A DNA stretch of 64,000 nt from Caballeronia cordobensis (GCF_001544575.2 NZ_FCNY02000001.1:620001-684000); one strand, 5' to 3'; numbered from the stretch's first letter, positions 36,253 to 45,269 are shown. Notes: generated from the letters alone by a model not told the origin. A program made the numbers and translations.

Positions 36253-36273
36253 CGCCTGATATTAGCGCGTCTT

Positions 36274-36292
36274 ATATCGCAATTGAACATAT
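36274..36292. promoter_or_regulatory. LysR-type T-N11-A box
   Basis: ATAT-N11-ATAT, symmetric, 21 bp upstream of the lysR start codon. This matches the LysR consensus shape and suggests autoregulation. Confidence 0.5.
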
Positions 36293-36532
36293 CTGATTGG
36301 ATCGCGAGCCCACACGCAAGTACCCTGCAAGTGACCCATCGCCCGCGCGAAGCGCAGGGGCGGAACGAACCGAAGCCGAACCAGAGACTTTGAACGACTG
36401 AAGAGACAGACCGTGCGCGATCCACGCCCGGAGAGACCTACGAGAGCACTCGCTATTGCCGGGCCATTAGGCCAATCGCCTGTGCCGCGGCCGGCGTGAA
36501 GCACTTTGGATGGGGAAAGCTGCTTTCTTTGC

Positions 36533-36599
36533 CTACTTTCTTTGCGTCGACCAGAGTTGGCGCTTTAGCGCTTACTCTGGTCCCGAGCAAAGAAAGTAG
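36533..36599. repeat. Long nested stem-loop, probable dispersed intergenic repeat
   Basis: Outer arms CTACTTTCTTTGC / GCAAAGAAAGTAG (36533-36545 with 36587-36599), a middle stem GACCAGAGT / ACTCTGGTC (36549-36557 with 36574-36582) and an inner GCGCT / AGCGC stem-loop. It is followed by GTGCCGCCCCGCACAGGGGC. I recall this outer arm as a recurrent intergenic sequence in Burkholderia-group genomes; only one copy is present here. Confidence 0.65.
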
Positions 36600-36693
36600 G
36601 TGCCGCCCCGCACAGGGGCAGTGCTAATAGACCGACACGATCACAGGAAACACCACAAAAAAAGCATCGAAAGAGAAAGGAGACAAAAGCCAA

Positions 36694-38370
36694 ATGAAAC
36701 AAACCGCCCGCAAACTCGAAGGCGAATTCGACTACATCATCGTCGGCGCTGGCACGGCCGGCTGCGTCCTTGCGAATCGCCTCACCGCAGATCCAGACGT
36801 CAACGTGCTGCTGCTCGAAGCGGGCGGCAAGGACGACTACCATTGGATCCACATCCCCGTCGGCTATCTGTATTGCATCGGCAATCCACGCACGGACTGG
36901 CTCTACAAAACGCAGGCGGAACCGGGCCTCAACGGGCGCAAGCTGTCCTATCCCCGCGGCCGCGTGCTCGGCGGATGCTCGTCGATCAACGGCATGATCT
37001 ACATGCGCGGCCAGCGCGAAGACTACGACGACTGGGCGCACATCAGCGGCGATCCGAACTGGTCGTGGGATTCGGTGCTGCCCGTCTTCATGCGCAGCGA
37101 AGATCATCACGACGGCGGCAATCAATGGCACGGCGCGGGCGGCGAATGGCGCGTCGAAAAGCAGCGCCTCAAGTGGAAGATTCTCGAAACCTTCGCGCAA
37201 GCCGCGCAGCAAAGCGGTATCCCCGCCACCGATGACTTCAATCGCGGCGACAACACCGGCGTCGGTTATTTCGAAGTGAACCAGCGCGGCGGCATTCGCT
37301 GGAACGCGGCGAAAGCCTTTCTGCGCGAAGCCATGAAGCGCCCGAATCTCACGACCATCACCGGCGCGCACACGCAACGGCTCGTGTTCGAAGGGGCGCG
37401 TTGCGTCGGCGTGGAGTATCGCGGCGGCGATGTCGATTACATCGCGCGCGCACGATGCGAAGTGATTCTGAGCGCAGGCGCGGTGAACTCGCCGCAGATC
37501 CTGGAACTGTCGGGCATCGGCAACGGCGCGCGCTTGCAGCGGCTCGGCATCGATGTCGTGAAGAGTCTGCGCGGTGTCGGCGAAAATCTGCAGGACCACT
37601 TGCAATTGCGCATGGCCTACAAGGTGAACGGCGTGCGCACGCTCAACACGTTGTCCGCGCACTGGTGGGGCAAGTTATGGATCGGCATGCAATACGCGCT
37701 GATGCGAAGCGGCCCGATGTCGATGGCGCCATCGCAACTCGGCGCGTTCGCGAAGTCCAATCCCGACGATGCGTCGATCAAGCGGCCCGACGTCGAATAT
37801 CACGTGCAGCCCTTATCGCTCGAACGCTTCGGCGAGCCGCTGCATGCGTTCAACGCGTTCACGGCGTCGGTGTGCAATCTGCGGCCGACATCGCGCGGCA
37901 GCGTGCATATCGAATCGCCGGATGCGCATGCCGCACCGCTGATCGCGCCGAATTATTTATCGACCGATCGCGACCGCGAAGTCGCGGCCAACTCGCTGCG
38001 TCTCACGCGGCGCATCGTATCCGCATCGGCGCTGGCTCAATACTCGCCGGAGGAGATTCTTCCAGGCATCGCGTTTCAGACGCAGGAGGAGCTCGTCGAA
38101 GCGGCGGGCCAGGTCGGCACGACGATCTTCCATCCGGTCGGAACGTGCCGCATGGGCACGGACAACGATCCGGGCGCGGTCGTCGATAGCCGCTTGCGCG
38201 TGATCGGCGTGCGCGGCCTGCGCGTGGTCGATGCATCGGTCATGCCGACCATCACGTCGGGCAACACGAACTCACCGACGCTGATGATCGCCGAGCGCGC
38301 GAGCGACATGATTCGCGAGGACCGGCGCGGCATCGAAGCGCAGGAAGTGATCGCGACCGCGCTTGCATGA
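36694..38370 (+). CDS. GMC-family FAD oxidoreductase (choline/alcohol dehydrogenase-like)
   Basis: 558 residues. FAD-binding FDYIIVGAGTAGCVLANRL near residue 14, GMC signature 1 (YPRGRVLGGCSSINGMIYMRGQ, about 88-109), signature 2 (GAVNSPQILELSGIG near 263), catalytic His in FHPVGTCRMG and Asn in SGNTNSPTLMIAERA. These soluble or membrane-associated enzymes oxidise alcohols such as choline or long-chain alcohols; the substrate is unknown. A purine-rich GAAAGGAG ribosome site precedes the ATG. Probably regulated by the divergent LysR protein. Confidence 0.92.
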   Translation: MKQTARKLEGEFDYIIVGAGTAGCVLANRLTADPDVNVLLLEAGGKDDYHWIHIPVGYLYCIGNPRTDWLYKTQAEPGLNGRKLSYPRGRVLGGCSSINGMIYMRGQREDYDDWAHISGDPNWSWDSVLPVFMRSEDHHDGGNQWHGAGGEWRVEKQRLKWKILETFAQAAQQSGIPATDDFNRGDNTGVGYFEVNQRGGIRWNAAKAFLREAMKRPNLTTITGAHTQRLVFEGARCVGVEYRGGDVDYIARARCEVILSAGAVNSPQILELSGIGNGARLQRLGIDVVKSLRGVGENLQDHLQLRMAYKVNGVRTLNTLSAHWWGKLWIGMQYALMRSGPMSMAPSQLGAFAKSNPDDASIKRPDVEYHVQPLSLERFGEPLHAFNAFTASVCNLRPTSRGSVHIESPDAHAAPLIAPNYLSTDRDREVAANSLRLTRRIVSASALAQYSPEEILPGIAFQTQEELVEAAGQVGTTIFHPVGTCRMGTDNDPGAVVDSRLRVIGVRGLRVVDASVMPTITSGNTNSPTLMIAERASDMIREDRRGIEAQEVIATALA

Positions 38371-38710
38371 CATCCGCATGACGCGTCATACGTTGGGACG
38401 ACATCGCACGATGTCGTTTCACGCATTGCTTATATGCGCCGCGAATATGCACTTCATGCCCTTATTGCGTGCATGCGTTTCGAATCCAAGCAATTCGTTA
38501 GTTAGTGCAAATCCCAATGATTGCGCTGCATCAATGGCGCGACAATGGCCCCGGAACACGCGATGCTCGGCTTATCTCGCGCAGACTTTGTGCGGATGCG
38601 ATAGCGATGATCGAAGCGAAGCAGTACCGGGATGGAGACAACGTTCGGGTGCGCGCGGAAAGAAAAATTAAAGCGCAGGCGAACACCGTTGGCCTAGCGC
38701 TTCACTTCGC
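38371..38710. other. Intergenic region upstream of the first Liv operon
   Basis: 340 bp, AT-richer than the genes around it. It must hold the promoter of the operon that starts at 38711. Short reading frames in it (for example 38505-38726) show no protein features. No terminator for the GMC gene could be seen. Confidence 0.5.
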
Positions 38711-39502
38711 ATGGAAGGGGACATGATTCTCGGCGACACCATTCTGGAAACGCGAGGGCTCACCAAGGAATTCAAAGGCTTCACGGCCGTGAATGGCGTG
38801 AACCTGCGCGTTCGCCGCGGTTCGATCCATGCACTGATCGGACCGAACGGCGCGGGCAAGACCACTTGCTTCAACCTGCTCACGAAGTTTCTCGAACCCA
38901 CGGCGGGTCAGATCGTTTTCAACGGCACGGATATCACGCGCGAGCGTCCGGCGCACATCGCGCGGCGCGGCATTATCCGCTCGTTTCAGATTTCGGCGGT
39001 ATTTCCGCATCTGACCGTGCTGCAAAACGTGCGCATCGGCTTGCAGCGTCAACTGGGGACATCGTTTCACTTCTGGCGCAGCGAGCGCTCGCTCGACGCG
39101 CTCAACGACCGCGCGATGGACCTGCTCACGCAAGTCGGTCTAACCGATTTCGCCGACACCAAAACGGTCGAACTTTCCTATGGCCGCAAGCGCGCACTGG
39201 AAATCGCGACCACCTTGTCGATGGAACCCGAGCTCATGCTGCTCGACGAACCCACGCAAGGCATGGGCCACGAAGACGTCGATCGCGTGACGGCGCTCAT
39301 CAAGAAAGTGTCGGCGGGACGGACCATTCTGATGGTCGAGCACAACATGAACGTGATCGCGGGCATTTCCGACACCATCACCGTGCTTCAGCGCGGCGAG
39401 GTGCTCGCCGAAGGCAGCTACGCGGAAGTGTCGAAGAATCCGCTCGTGATGGAAGCCTACATGGGCAGCGCCGATGCGGCGCTCACCGGAGCGCATGCAT
39501 GA
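38711..39502 (+). CDS. livG: Branched-chain amino-acid-type ABC transporter ATPase LivG
   Basis: 263 residues. Walker A GPNGAGKTT (about 45-53), signature-like LSYGRKRALEIATTL, Walker B LMLLDEPTQGM and switch His in LMVEHNMNVI are all intact. It is one of two ATPases of a HAAT-type importer. First gene of the operon livG-livF-SBP-livH-livM. Start ATG at 38711, or 38723 in frame (MILGDTILETRGL). The stop overlaps livF as ATGA. Confidence 0.92.
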   Translation: MEGDMILGDTILETRGLTKEFKGFTAVNGVNLRVRRGSIHALIGPNGAGKTTCFNLLTKFLEPTAGQIVFNGTDITRERPAHIARRGIIRSFQISAVFPHLTVLQNVRIGLQRQLGTSFHFWRSERSLDALNDRAMDLLTQVGLTDFADTKTVELSYGRKRALEIATTLSMEPELMLLDEPTQGMGHEDVDRVTALIKKVSAGRTILMVEHNMNVIAGISDTITVLQRGEVLAEGSYAEVSKNPLVMEAYMGSADAALTGAHA

Positions 39503-40260
39503 GTACGATCGCGGAGGAACGCCGCTCGCTCAACGCGAACGGCGGGGCGAACAATGCGCCCGCGCTGGAAATTTCGAGCCTGCAGGCGTGGTACGGGGAA
39601 TCGCACATCCTGCACGGCGTGGACCTCAAGGTGAACCGCGGCGAAGTGGTCACGCTGCTCGGCCGCAACGGCGCCGGCCGCACGACGACGCTGCGCGCCA
39701 TCATGGGCCTGACCGGGCGGCGCACGGGATCGATTCGCGTCGCGGGACACGAAACCATCGGCCTCGCCACGCACAAGATCGCGCATCACGGAGTCGGTTA
39801 TTGCCCGGAGGAGCGCGGCATTTTTTCGAGCCTGTCGTGCGAGGAAAACCTGCTGCTGCCGCCGCTCATCGGCAAGCAGAAAGACGCGATGTCGCTCGAC
39901 GAAATCTACTCGATGTTCCCGAATCTGAAAGAGCGCCGCGCAAGCCAGGGCACGCGTCTTTCGGGCGGCGAGCAGCAGATGCTGGCCGTCGCGCGCATTC
40001 TGCGCACGGGCGCGAACCTGCTGCTGCTCGATGAAATATCGGAAGGCCTCGCGCCGGTCATCGTGCAGACACTCGCGCGCATGATCCTGATGCTGAAATC
40101 GCGCGGCTACACCATCGTCATGGTCGAACAGAATTTTCGTTTCGCGGCGCCGCTCGCGGACCGCTTCTACGTGATGGAGCACGGAAACATCGTCGAGCAT
40201 TTCGGCGCGGGGGAACTCGAAGCGAAGATGCCGGTGCTGCACGAGCTGCTCGGCGTCTGA
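39499..40260 (+). CDS. livF: ABC transporter ATPase LivF with Walker A Lys-to-Arg change
   Basis: 253 residues. Layout is that of LivF: Q-loop YCPEERGIFSSLSCEENL, ABC signature RLSGGEQQMLAVARIL, LLLLDEISEGLAP and VEQNFRFA. The Walker A motif is GRNGAGRTT (55-63): the invariant Lys is Arg61 (codon CGC at 39679-39681). The Walker B-associated Pro (DEPSEGLAP) is Ile. An Arg at this position usually blocks ATP hydrolysis, so the LivG site may drive transport alone. Reading frame is otherwise intact and starts by ATGA overlap with livG. Confidence 0.9.
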   Translation: MSTIAEERRSLNANGGANNAPALEISSLQAWYGESHILHGVDLKVNRGEVVTLLGRNGAGRTTTLRAIMGLTGRRTGSIRVAGHETIGLATHKIAHHGVGYCPEERGIFSSLSCEENLLLPPLIGKQKDAMSLDEIYSMFPNLKERRASQGTRLSGGEQQMLAVARILRTGANLLLLDEISEGLAPVIVQTLARMILMLKSRGYTIVMVEQNFRFAAPLADRFYVMEHGNIVEHFGAGELEAKMPVLHELLGV

Positions 40261-40343
40261 GCCACGCGCAGCATGCAGGTCTGGCAGGTTGGGAAGGGCA
40301 ACACCAGTAACACCGCAACAAATCAAAACTCATGGAGACTGGA

Positions 40344-41564
40344 ATGAAAAAGAAGACCCTCGCGCGCCTCTCTACTCTTTGCTTTGCGGCTGCGGCGGCG
40401 AGTGTGGCGGTGATGAGCACGAGCGCTTCCGCTGCCGACGGCAACAGCGTGAAGATCGGCTACGTCACCGACTTGTCGGGCCTGTATGCCGACATCGACG
40501 GGCCGGGCGGACTCGAAGCGATCCGCATGGCGATCGCGGATTTCGGCGGCAAGGTGAACGGCAAGCCCATCGAGCTCGTCTACGCGGACCACCAGAACAA
40601 GGCCGATATCGCGGCGTCGCGCGCGCGTGAATGGATCGACCGCGATGGCGTGAACGTCATCATCGGCGGCACGAATTCGGCCACGGCGCTGTCCACCGCG
40701 CAAGTCGCGGCGGAGAAGAAGACGCCGTACATCAACATCGGCGCGGGCGCGGACAACCTGACCAACGAGCAATGCTCGCCCTACACCGTCCACTACGCCT
40801 ACGACACGATGGCGCTCGCCAAAGGCACCGGTTCCGCGGTGACCAAGCAGGGCGGCAAGACGTGGTACTTCCTGACGGCGGACTACGCGTTCGGCAAGGC
40901 GCTCGAAAAGAACACGGCTGACGTCGTGAAGGCGAACGGCGGCCAGGTGCTCGGCGAAGTGCGGCATCCGCTGTCGGCTTCGGACTTCTCGTCGTTCCTG
41001 TTGCAGGCGCAGGGATCGAAGGCGCAGGTGCTCGGCCTTGCGAACGCGGGCGGCGACACCATCAACTCGATCAAGGCCGCGAAGGAATTCGGCATCACCA
41101 AGTCGATGAAGATCGCCGCGCTGCTCATCTTCATCAACGATATCCACAGCCTCGGGCTCGAGACGACGCAAGGCCTCGTCGCGACGGATAGCTGGTACTG
41201 GAACAAGGACGAGAACACGCGCAAGTGGGCGCAGCGCTACTTCGGCAAGATGAAGAAGATGCCGTCGAGCCTGCAAGCCGCGGATTACTCGGCCGTGACG
41301 ACGTATCTGAACGCAGTGAAGGCCGCCGGCACGACGGACAGCGACAAGGTCATGGCGCAGCTTCACAAGACGAAGATCGACGACTTCTACGCGAAGGGTT
41401 ATATCCGCGAAGACGGCGCGATGATTCACGACATGTACCTGATGGAAGTGAAGAAGCCGTCGGAATCGAAGGAGCCGTGGGACTACTACAAGATCACCGC
41501 GACGATTCCGGGCGATCAGGCGTTCGGCACGAAGGCGGAGTCGCGCTGCAAGCTCTGGAAGTAA
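40344..41564 (+). CDS. ABC transporter periplasmic substrate-binding protein (Liv type)
   Basis: 406 residues. Signal peptide MKKKTLARLSTLCFAAAAASVAVMSTSASA. The mature protein has the leucine-binding-type bilobal fold (VKIGYVTDLSGLYADIDGPGGLEAIRMAIADFGGKVNGKPIELVYADHQNKADIAASRAREWIDRDGVNVIIGG). Start at 40344 preferred to the ATG at 40332, because GGAG lies just ahead of it and it begins a textbook signal. Its ligand is uncertain (amino acids, amides or aromatic acids). A 9-bp hairpin follows the gene. Confidence 0.9.
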   Translation: MKKKTLARLSTLCFAAAAASVAVMSTSASAADGNSVKIGYVTDLSGLYADIDGPGGLEAIRMAIADFGGKVNGKPIELVYADHQNKADIAASRAREWIDRDGVNVIIGGTNSATALSTAQVAAEKKTPYINIGAGADNLTNEQCSPYTVHYAYDTMALAKGTGSAVTKQGGKTWYFLTADYAFGKALEKNTADVVKANGGQVLGEVRHPLSASDFSSFLLQAQGSKAQVLGLANAGGDTINSIKAAKEFGITKSMKIAALLIFINDIHSLGLETTQGLVATDSWYWNKDENTRKWAQRYFGKMKKMPSSLQAADYSAVTTYLNAVKAAGTTDSDKVMAQLHKTKIDDFYAKGYIREDGAMIHDMYLMEVKKPSESKEPWDYYKITATIPGDQAFGTKAESRCKLWK

Positions 41565-41596
41565 GCATTCGGCAGTGATCTAGCGCGTTCGCAACG

Positions 41597-41619
41597 CAGG
41601 CGGCCGGAAAGGCCGTCTG
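41597..41619 (+). promoter_or_regulatory. Intercistronic hairpin after the substrate-binding protein gene
   Basis: Nine-pair stem (41597-41605 with 41611-41619, one G-T pair) with loop GGAAA and no T-run. Its position between the binding-protein and permease genes fits an mRNA-stabilising or attenuating hairpin. Confidence 0.5.
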
Positions 41620-41659
41620 CCGTTGCACCCGCGTCAACACGTTTCTGACGGCAGGTTCA

Positions 41660-42544
41660 ATGGAAATCTTCGGCATCCCGCTCGCCGCAATGATGAGCCA
41701 GCTGCTTCTCGGGCTGGTGAACGGCTCGTTCTACGCGATCCTGAGCCTCGGGCTCGCGGTGATCTTCGGCTTGCTCAACGTCATCAACTTCGCGCACGGC
41801 GCGCTCTTCATGCTGGGCGCGATGCTCGCGTGGATGGGCTACTCGTACTTCAATATCCCGTACTGGCTGATGCTCGTGCTGGCGCCGGTGATCGTCGGCA
41901 TCTTCGGCGTGATCGTCGAGCGCTCGATGCTGCGCTGGCTCTACAAGCTCGATCACCTTTACGGTCTTTTGCTCACGTTCGGCCTCACGCTCGTGATCGA
42001 AGGCGTGTTCCGCTCCATCTACGGATCGTCGGGGCAGCCTTACGACGTGCCCTCGCTGCTTCAGGGCGCGACCAATGTCGGCTTCATGTTCCTGCCGAAT
42101 TATCGCGCGTGGGTGGTCGTGGCGTCGCTCGCGGTGTGCTTCGCGACCTGGTTCGTGATCGAGAAGACGCGCATCGGCGCCTATCTACGCGCGGGCACGG
42201 AGAATCCGAAGCTCGTCGAGGCCTTCGGCGTCAACGTGCCGATGATGATCACGCTCACCTACGGCTTCGGCGTCGCGCTCGCGGCGTTCGCGGGCGTGCT
42301 GGCCGCGCCCGTCATTCAGGTTTCGCCGCTGATGGGCCAGTCGATGATCATCACCGTGTTCGCGGTCGTCGTGATCGGCGGCATGGGCTCGATCATGGGT
42401 TCGATCCTGACGGGCCTGCTGCTCGGCGTGATCGAGGGCTTTACGCGCGTGTTCTATCCGGAAGCGTCCGCGACGGTCGTCTTCGTCATCATGGCGATCG
42501 TGTTGATGATTCGCCCGGCAGGACTCTTCGGCAAGGAAAAATGA
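41660..42544 (+). CDS. livH: ABC transporter permease LivH
   Basis: 294 residues with about eight TM helices. Typical LivH sequence: QLLLGLVNGSFYAILSLGLAVIFGLLNVINFAHGALFMLGA, and the EAA-like coupling loop in AGTENPKLVEAFGVNVPMM. VVVIGGMGSIMGSILTGLLLGVIEG closes the protein. It forms the channel with LivM. Its stop overlaps the livM start as ATGA. Confidence 0.93.
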   Translation: MEIFGIPLAAMMSQLLLGLVNGSFYAILSLGLAVIFGLLNVINFAHGALFMLGAMLAWMGYSYFNIPYWLMLVLAPVIVGIFGVIVERSMLRWLYKLDHLYGLLLTFGLTLVIEGVFRSIYGSSGQPYDVPSLLQGATNVGFMFLPNYRAWVVVASLAVCFATWFVIEKTRIGAYLRAGTENPKLVEAFGVNVPMMITLTYGFGVALAAFAGVLAAPVIQVSPLMGQSMIITVFAVVVIGGMGSIMGSILTGLLLGVIEGFTRVFYPEASATVVFVIMAIVLMIRPAGLFGKEK

Positions 42545-43515
42545 TGCAGAGAAAAGCGCTCTACGGCCTGTTGCTGATTGGCCTGATCGTGGCGCCGTTC
42601 GTCGGCGTGTATCCCGTGTTCATGATGAAGGTGCTGTGCTTCGCGCTCTTCGCGGCGGCCTTCAATCTGCTGATCGGCTATACGGGACTGCTGTCGTTCG
42701 GCCACGCGATGTTCCTTGCGACGGCGGGCTACGTCACCGGATATGCGATTCAGACGCTCAACTTCACGCCGGAGCTCGGCGTGATCGCGGGAACGGCGGC
42801 GGCGACGCTGCTCGGGCTCGTAGCCGGCCTGCTCGCGATCCGGCGCCAGGGCATCTACTTCGCGATGGTCACGCTGGCGCTCGCGCAGATGGTGTACTTC
42901 GTGTTCCTGCAGGCGCCTTTCACACACGGCGAAGACGGCCTGCAAGGGGTGCCGCGCGGCAGGCTCTTCAGCGCCATCGATCTCGGCAGCGACATCACGC
43001 TGTATTACGTCGTGCTGGTTGTGATGCTGCTCGCGTTCGCGCTGATCGTGCGCATCGTGCATTCGCCGTTCGGGCAGGTGCTCATTGCGATCAAGGAGAA
43101 CGAGCCGCGCGCGATTTCGCTCGGTTACGACACCGCGCGCTACAAGCTGCTGGCGTTCGTGCTGTCGGCGGGTCTCGCGGGATTCGCGGGCTCGCTGAAG
43201 ACGGTCGTGCTCGGCTTCGAAACGCTCGGCGACGCCTACTGGACGATGTCCGGCCTCGTCGTGCTGATGACGCTCGTCGGCGGCATGAGCACGATGTTCG
43301 GGCCGTTGCTCGGCGCGGCGATCATCGTCGCGCTGGAAGACCGGCTCGGCGACATCGGCACGGGCATCGCGCGGCTGACGGGCGTTTCGTGGTTCAACTC
43401 GCTCGGCGAGTCGGTCACGATCGTGACGGGCGTGATTTTCATCGCGTGCGTGCTGGCGTTCAGGCGCGGGATTGTCGGGGAAATCGTCGCGCGGGTCCGG
43501 CCGTTGCAAGGCTGA
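42541..43515 (+). CDS. livM: ABC transporter permease LivM
   Basis: 324 residues with about nine TM helices. Conserved: FNLLIGYTGLLSFGHAMFLATAGYV (about 39-63) and the coupling loop IKENEPRAISLGYDTARYKLLAFVLSAGLAGFAG. Start ATG at 42541 is set by the four-base overlap with livH; it is directly followed by a second ATG. Last gene of the first Liv operon. Confidence 0.92.
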   Translation: MMQRKALYGLLLIGLIVAPFVGVYPVFMMKVLCFALFAAAFNLLIGYTGLLSFGHAMFLATAGYVTGYAIQTLNFTPELGVIAGTAAATLLGLVAGLLAIRRQGIYFAMVTLALAQMVYFVFLQAPFTHGEDGLQGVPRGRLFSAIDLGSDITLYYVVLVVMLLAFALIVRIVHSPFGQVLIAIKENEPRAISLGYDTARYKLLAFVLSAGLAGFAGSLKTVVLGFETLGDAYWTMSGLVVLMTLVGGMSTMFGPLLGAAIIVALEDRLGDIGTGIARLTGVSWFNSLGESVTIVTGVIFIACVLAFRRGIVGEIVARVRPLQG

Positions 43516-43638
43516 AGCGATTTTGTTTTGAAATCCGAATGAATCCGGTTAATCGGGCAAAATTGCGAGATGCGCGCCGTATTGCAAGAAATACGCCCCG
43601 TTGAGGTGCTTTTGTGCACCACTAGGGTAAATGCTAGG

Positions 43639-43667
43639 TTGTCGCGCAGTATTGCATTCTTTAATAT
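43639..43667 (+). promoter_or_regulatory. Predicted sigma70 promoter of the candidate small RNA
   Basis: -35 TTGTCG (43639-43644), 17-bp spacer, -10 TAATAT (43662-43667). Start of transcription expected at about 43674. Confidence 0.45.
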
Positions 43668-43673
43668 GCGTCC

Positions 43674-43777
43674 TAGTTCTGTTGCACCCAGATTTTTTGA
43701 GGTGGAGAACGAGGAGACATGAGGCACAAAGTGCCCGACCGAAAAGCGCTGTTGGATGAGTCCAACAGCGCTTTTTT
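43674..43777 (+). ncRNA. Candidate small RNA of about 104 nt
   Basis: It is bounded by the promoter above and a perfect 15-bp terminator stem with six T residues. A 25-codon frame (43719-43793, starting MRHKVPDRKALL) follows a GGAG-rich stretch inside it, so it might also be a leader peptide or dual-function RNA. That frame runs through the terminator, which argues against translation being its main role. Confidence 0.45.
43742..43777 (+). terminator. Strong rho-independent terminator
   Basis: Perfect stem of 15 bp (43742-43756 with 43761-43775), loop TGAG, T-run to 43777. It could end either livM read-through or a short independent transcript. Confidence 0.85.
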
Positions 43778-44059
43778 ATTTGCCCGCCGATAATACGAAT
43801 AATCCCGCGGCGCATTTTAAGCGGGGTTTTCCCGAGGTAATCGGGATTGGGGCGGGCGCGTCGCCGAAGCAGCGAAAACACAACGCCGAAGCACGCCTGA
43901 AACCCTTCAAAATGCTTGCTGCCCGGTGCGTCAGTCCGCTAAACTGCATTTCCCGACCCATTGGTCGGCGATTCGTTTCGAGTGCGGATCAGGCGTGAAT
44001 CACAGGCATTTTCGCAAGCGGTCCATCAAGCAAGAACACGATTTACGGGGCGCAAATCA

Positions 44060-45238
44060 ATGAAGTTGGCTTTACGCGGTAAGACGGTCGCAATGGCCGT
44101 CGCGGGTCTGTGTGTCAGTTTCTCGGCGGCATTCAGCAATCAGGTCATGGCGCAAGTGAAAATCGGCGTAACGGTCTCGGCAACGGGTCCGGCGGCGTCG
44201 CTCGGCATTCCGGAAAAGAACACGGTCGCATTGCTGCCGAAGGAAATCGCGGGGCAGAAGGTGGAATACATCGTCCTCGACGACGCCACCGATTCCACGC
44301 AAGCCGTGAAAAACGCGCGCAAGCTGACGAGCGAAGATCACGTCGATGCGCTCGTCGGCTCGACCGTCGTGCCGAACTCGCTCGCGATGATCGACATCGC
44401 CGCCGAAACGCACACGCCGATGCTCTCGATGGCCGCGGCCGCGAGCATTGTCGAACCGATGGATAGCAAGCGCGCGTGGGTCTTCAAGACGCCGCAGAAC
44501 GACATTCTCATGGCTACCGCGATCGCGCAGCACATGTCGAATCACGGCGTGAAGACGGTCGCGTTCATCGGCTTTTCCGACGCCTACGGCGAGAGCTGGT
44601 TCAAGGAATTCTCGAAAGCGGCCGATCTTGCGAAGCTGAAGGTCGTCGCGAACGAGCGCTTTGCGCGCAACGACGCATCGGTCACGGGCCAGGTGCTCAA
44701 GATGATGTCGCAGAACGCGGATGCGGTGCTGATCGCGGGCGCGGGCACGCCGGCGGCGCTGCCGCAGAAGACGCTCAAGGAGCGCGGCTACAAGGGCAAG
44801 ATCTATCAGACGCACGGCGTCGCCAATAACGATTTTCTGCGCGTGTGCGGCAAGGATTGCGAAGGCACGTTCCTGCCCGCCGGGCCGCTTCTGGTCGCGG
44901 AGCAGTTGCCCGACAGCAACCCCGTGAAGCAGGCCGCGCTCACGTACAAGAAGGCGTACGAGGGCGCGTATGGCGCGGGTTCGGTCTCCACGTTCGGCGG
45001 TCACGCGTGGGACGCGGGCCTCATCCTCCAGCGCGCGATTCCCCTCGCGCTGAAGAAGGGCCAGCCCGGCACGCCCGCATTCCGCGAAGCGTTGCGCGCG
45101 GCGATCGAAGAGACGAAGAATCTGCCCGCGTCGCACGGCATCTTCAACATGAGCGCGGGCGATCACGCAGGACTCGACCAGCGCGCGCGCGTGATGGTGG
45201 AGATCGTCGGCGGCAAGTGGAAGCTCTCGGGCAACTGA
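44060..45238 (+). CDS. Liv-type ABC substrate-binding protein, paralogue 1
   Basis: 392 residues. Signal peptide MKLALRGKTVAMAVAGLCVSFSAAFSNQVMA, then QVKIGVTVSATGPAASLGIPEKNTVALLPKEIAGQ. Close paralogue of the next gene; long identical blocks include SVTGQVLKMM-type and YQTHGVANNDFLRVCGKDCEG. The Cys pair in RVCGKDCEG probably forms a disulfide. It ends with its own terminator, so it can be expressed without the permease genes. Start at ATG 44060. Confidence 0.92.
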   Translation: MKLALRGKTVAMAVAGLCVSFSAAFSNQVMAQVKIGVTVSATGPAASLGIPEKNTVALLPKEIAGQKVEYIVLDDATDSTQAVKNARKLTSEDHVDALVGSTVVPNSLAMIDIAAETHTPMLSMAAAASIVEPMDSKRAWVFKTPQNDILMATAIAQHMSNHGVKTVAFIGFSDAYGESWFKEFSKAADLAKLKVVANERFARNDASVTGQVLKMMSQNADAVLIAGAGTPAALPQKTLKERGYKGKIYQTHGVANNDFLRVCGKDCEGTFLPAGPLLVAEQLPDSNPVKQAALTYKKAYEGAYGAGSVSTFGGHAWDAGLILQRAIPLALKKGQPGTPAFREALRAAIEETKNLPASHGIFNMSAGDHAGLDQRARVMVEIVGGKWKLSGN

Positions 45239-45269
45239 CGGCAACCGTATGTGAACCGATTCGGAAGCC

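Larger units (their letters stand above)
36253..36693. other. Intergenic region between lysR and the GMC oxidoreductase gene
   Basis: 441 bp. The lysR side holds the LysR box (36274-36292). The right half carries the long nested stem-loop at 36533-36599. No reading frame with protein features was seen. Confidence 0.65.
43516..44059. other. Intergenic region between the two Liv operons, with a candidate small RNA
   Basis: 544 bp, AT-richer than its flanks. It contains a promoter-like pair, a strong terminator hairpin (43742-43777) and the leader of the binding-protein gene at 44060. It separates the operons as independent units. Confidence 0.6.

Noticed and set aside
38476-38495. GTTTCGAATCC resembling a tRNA T-loop
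   Set aside because: No matching stem or cloverleaf in the surrounding sequence.
38505-38726. 73-codon frame upstream of livG
   Set aside because: It overlaps the livG start and shows no domain; the region is better explained as promoter and leader.
43719-43793. 25-codon frame MRHKVPDRKALL... with a purine-rich upstream stretch
   Set aside because: It runs through a perfect terminator hairpin and has no recognised homologue; treated as part of the candidate small RNA instead.
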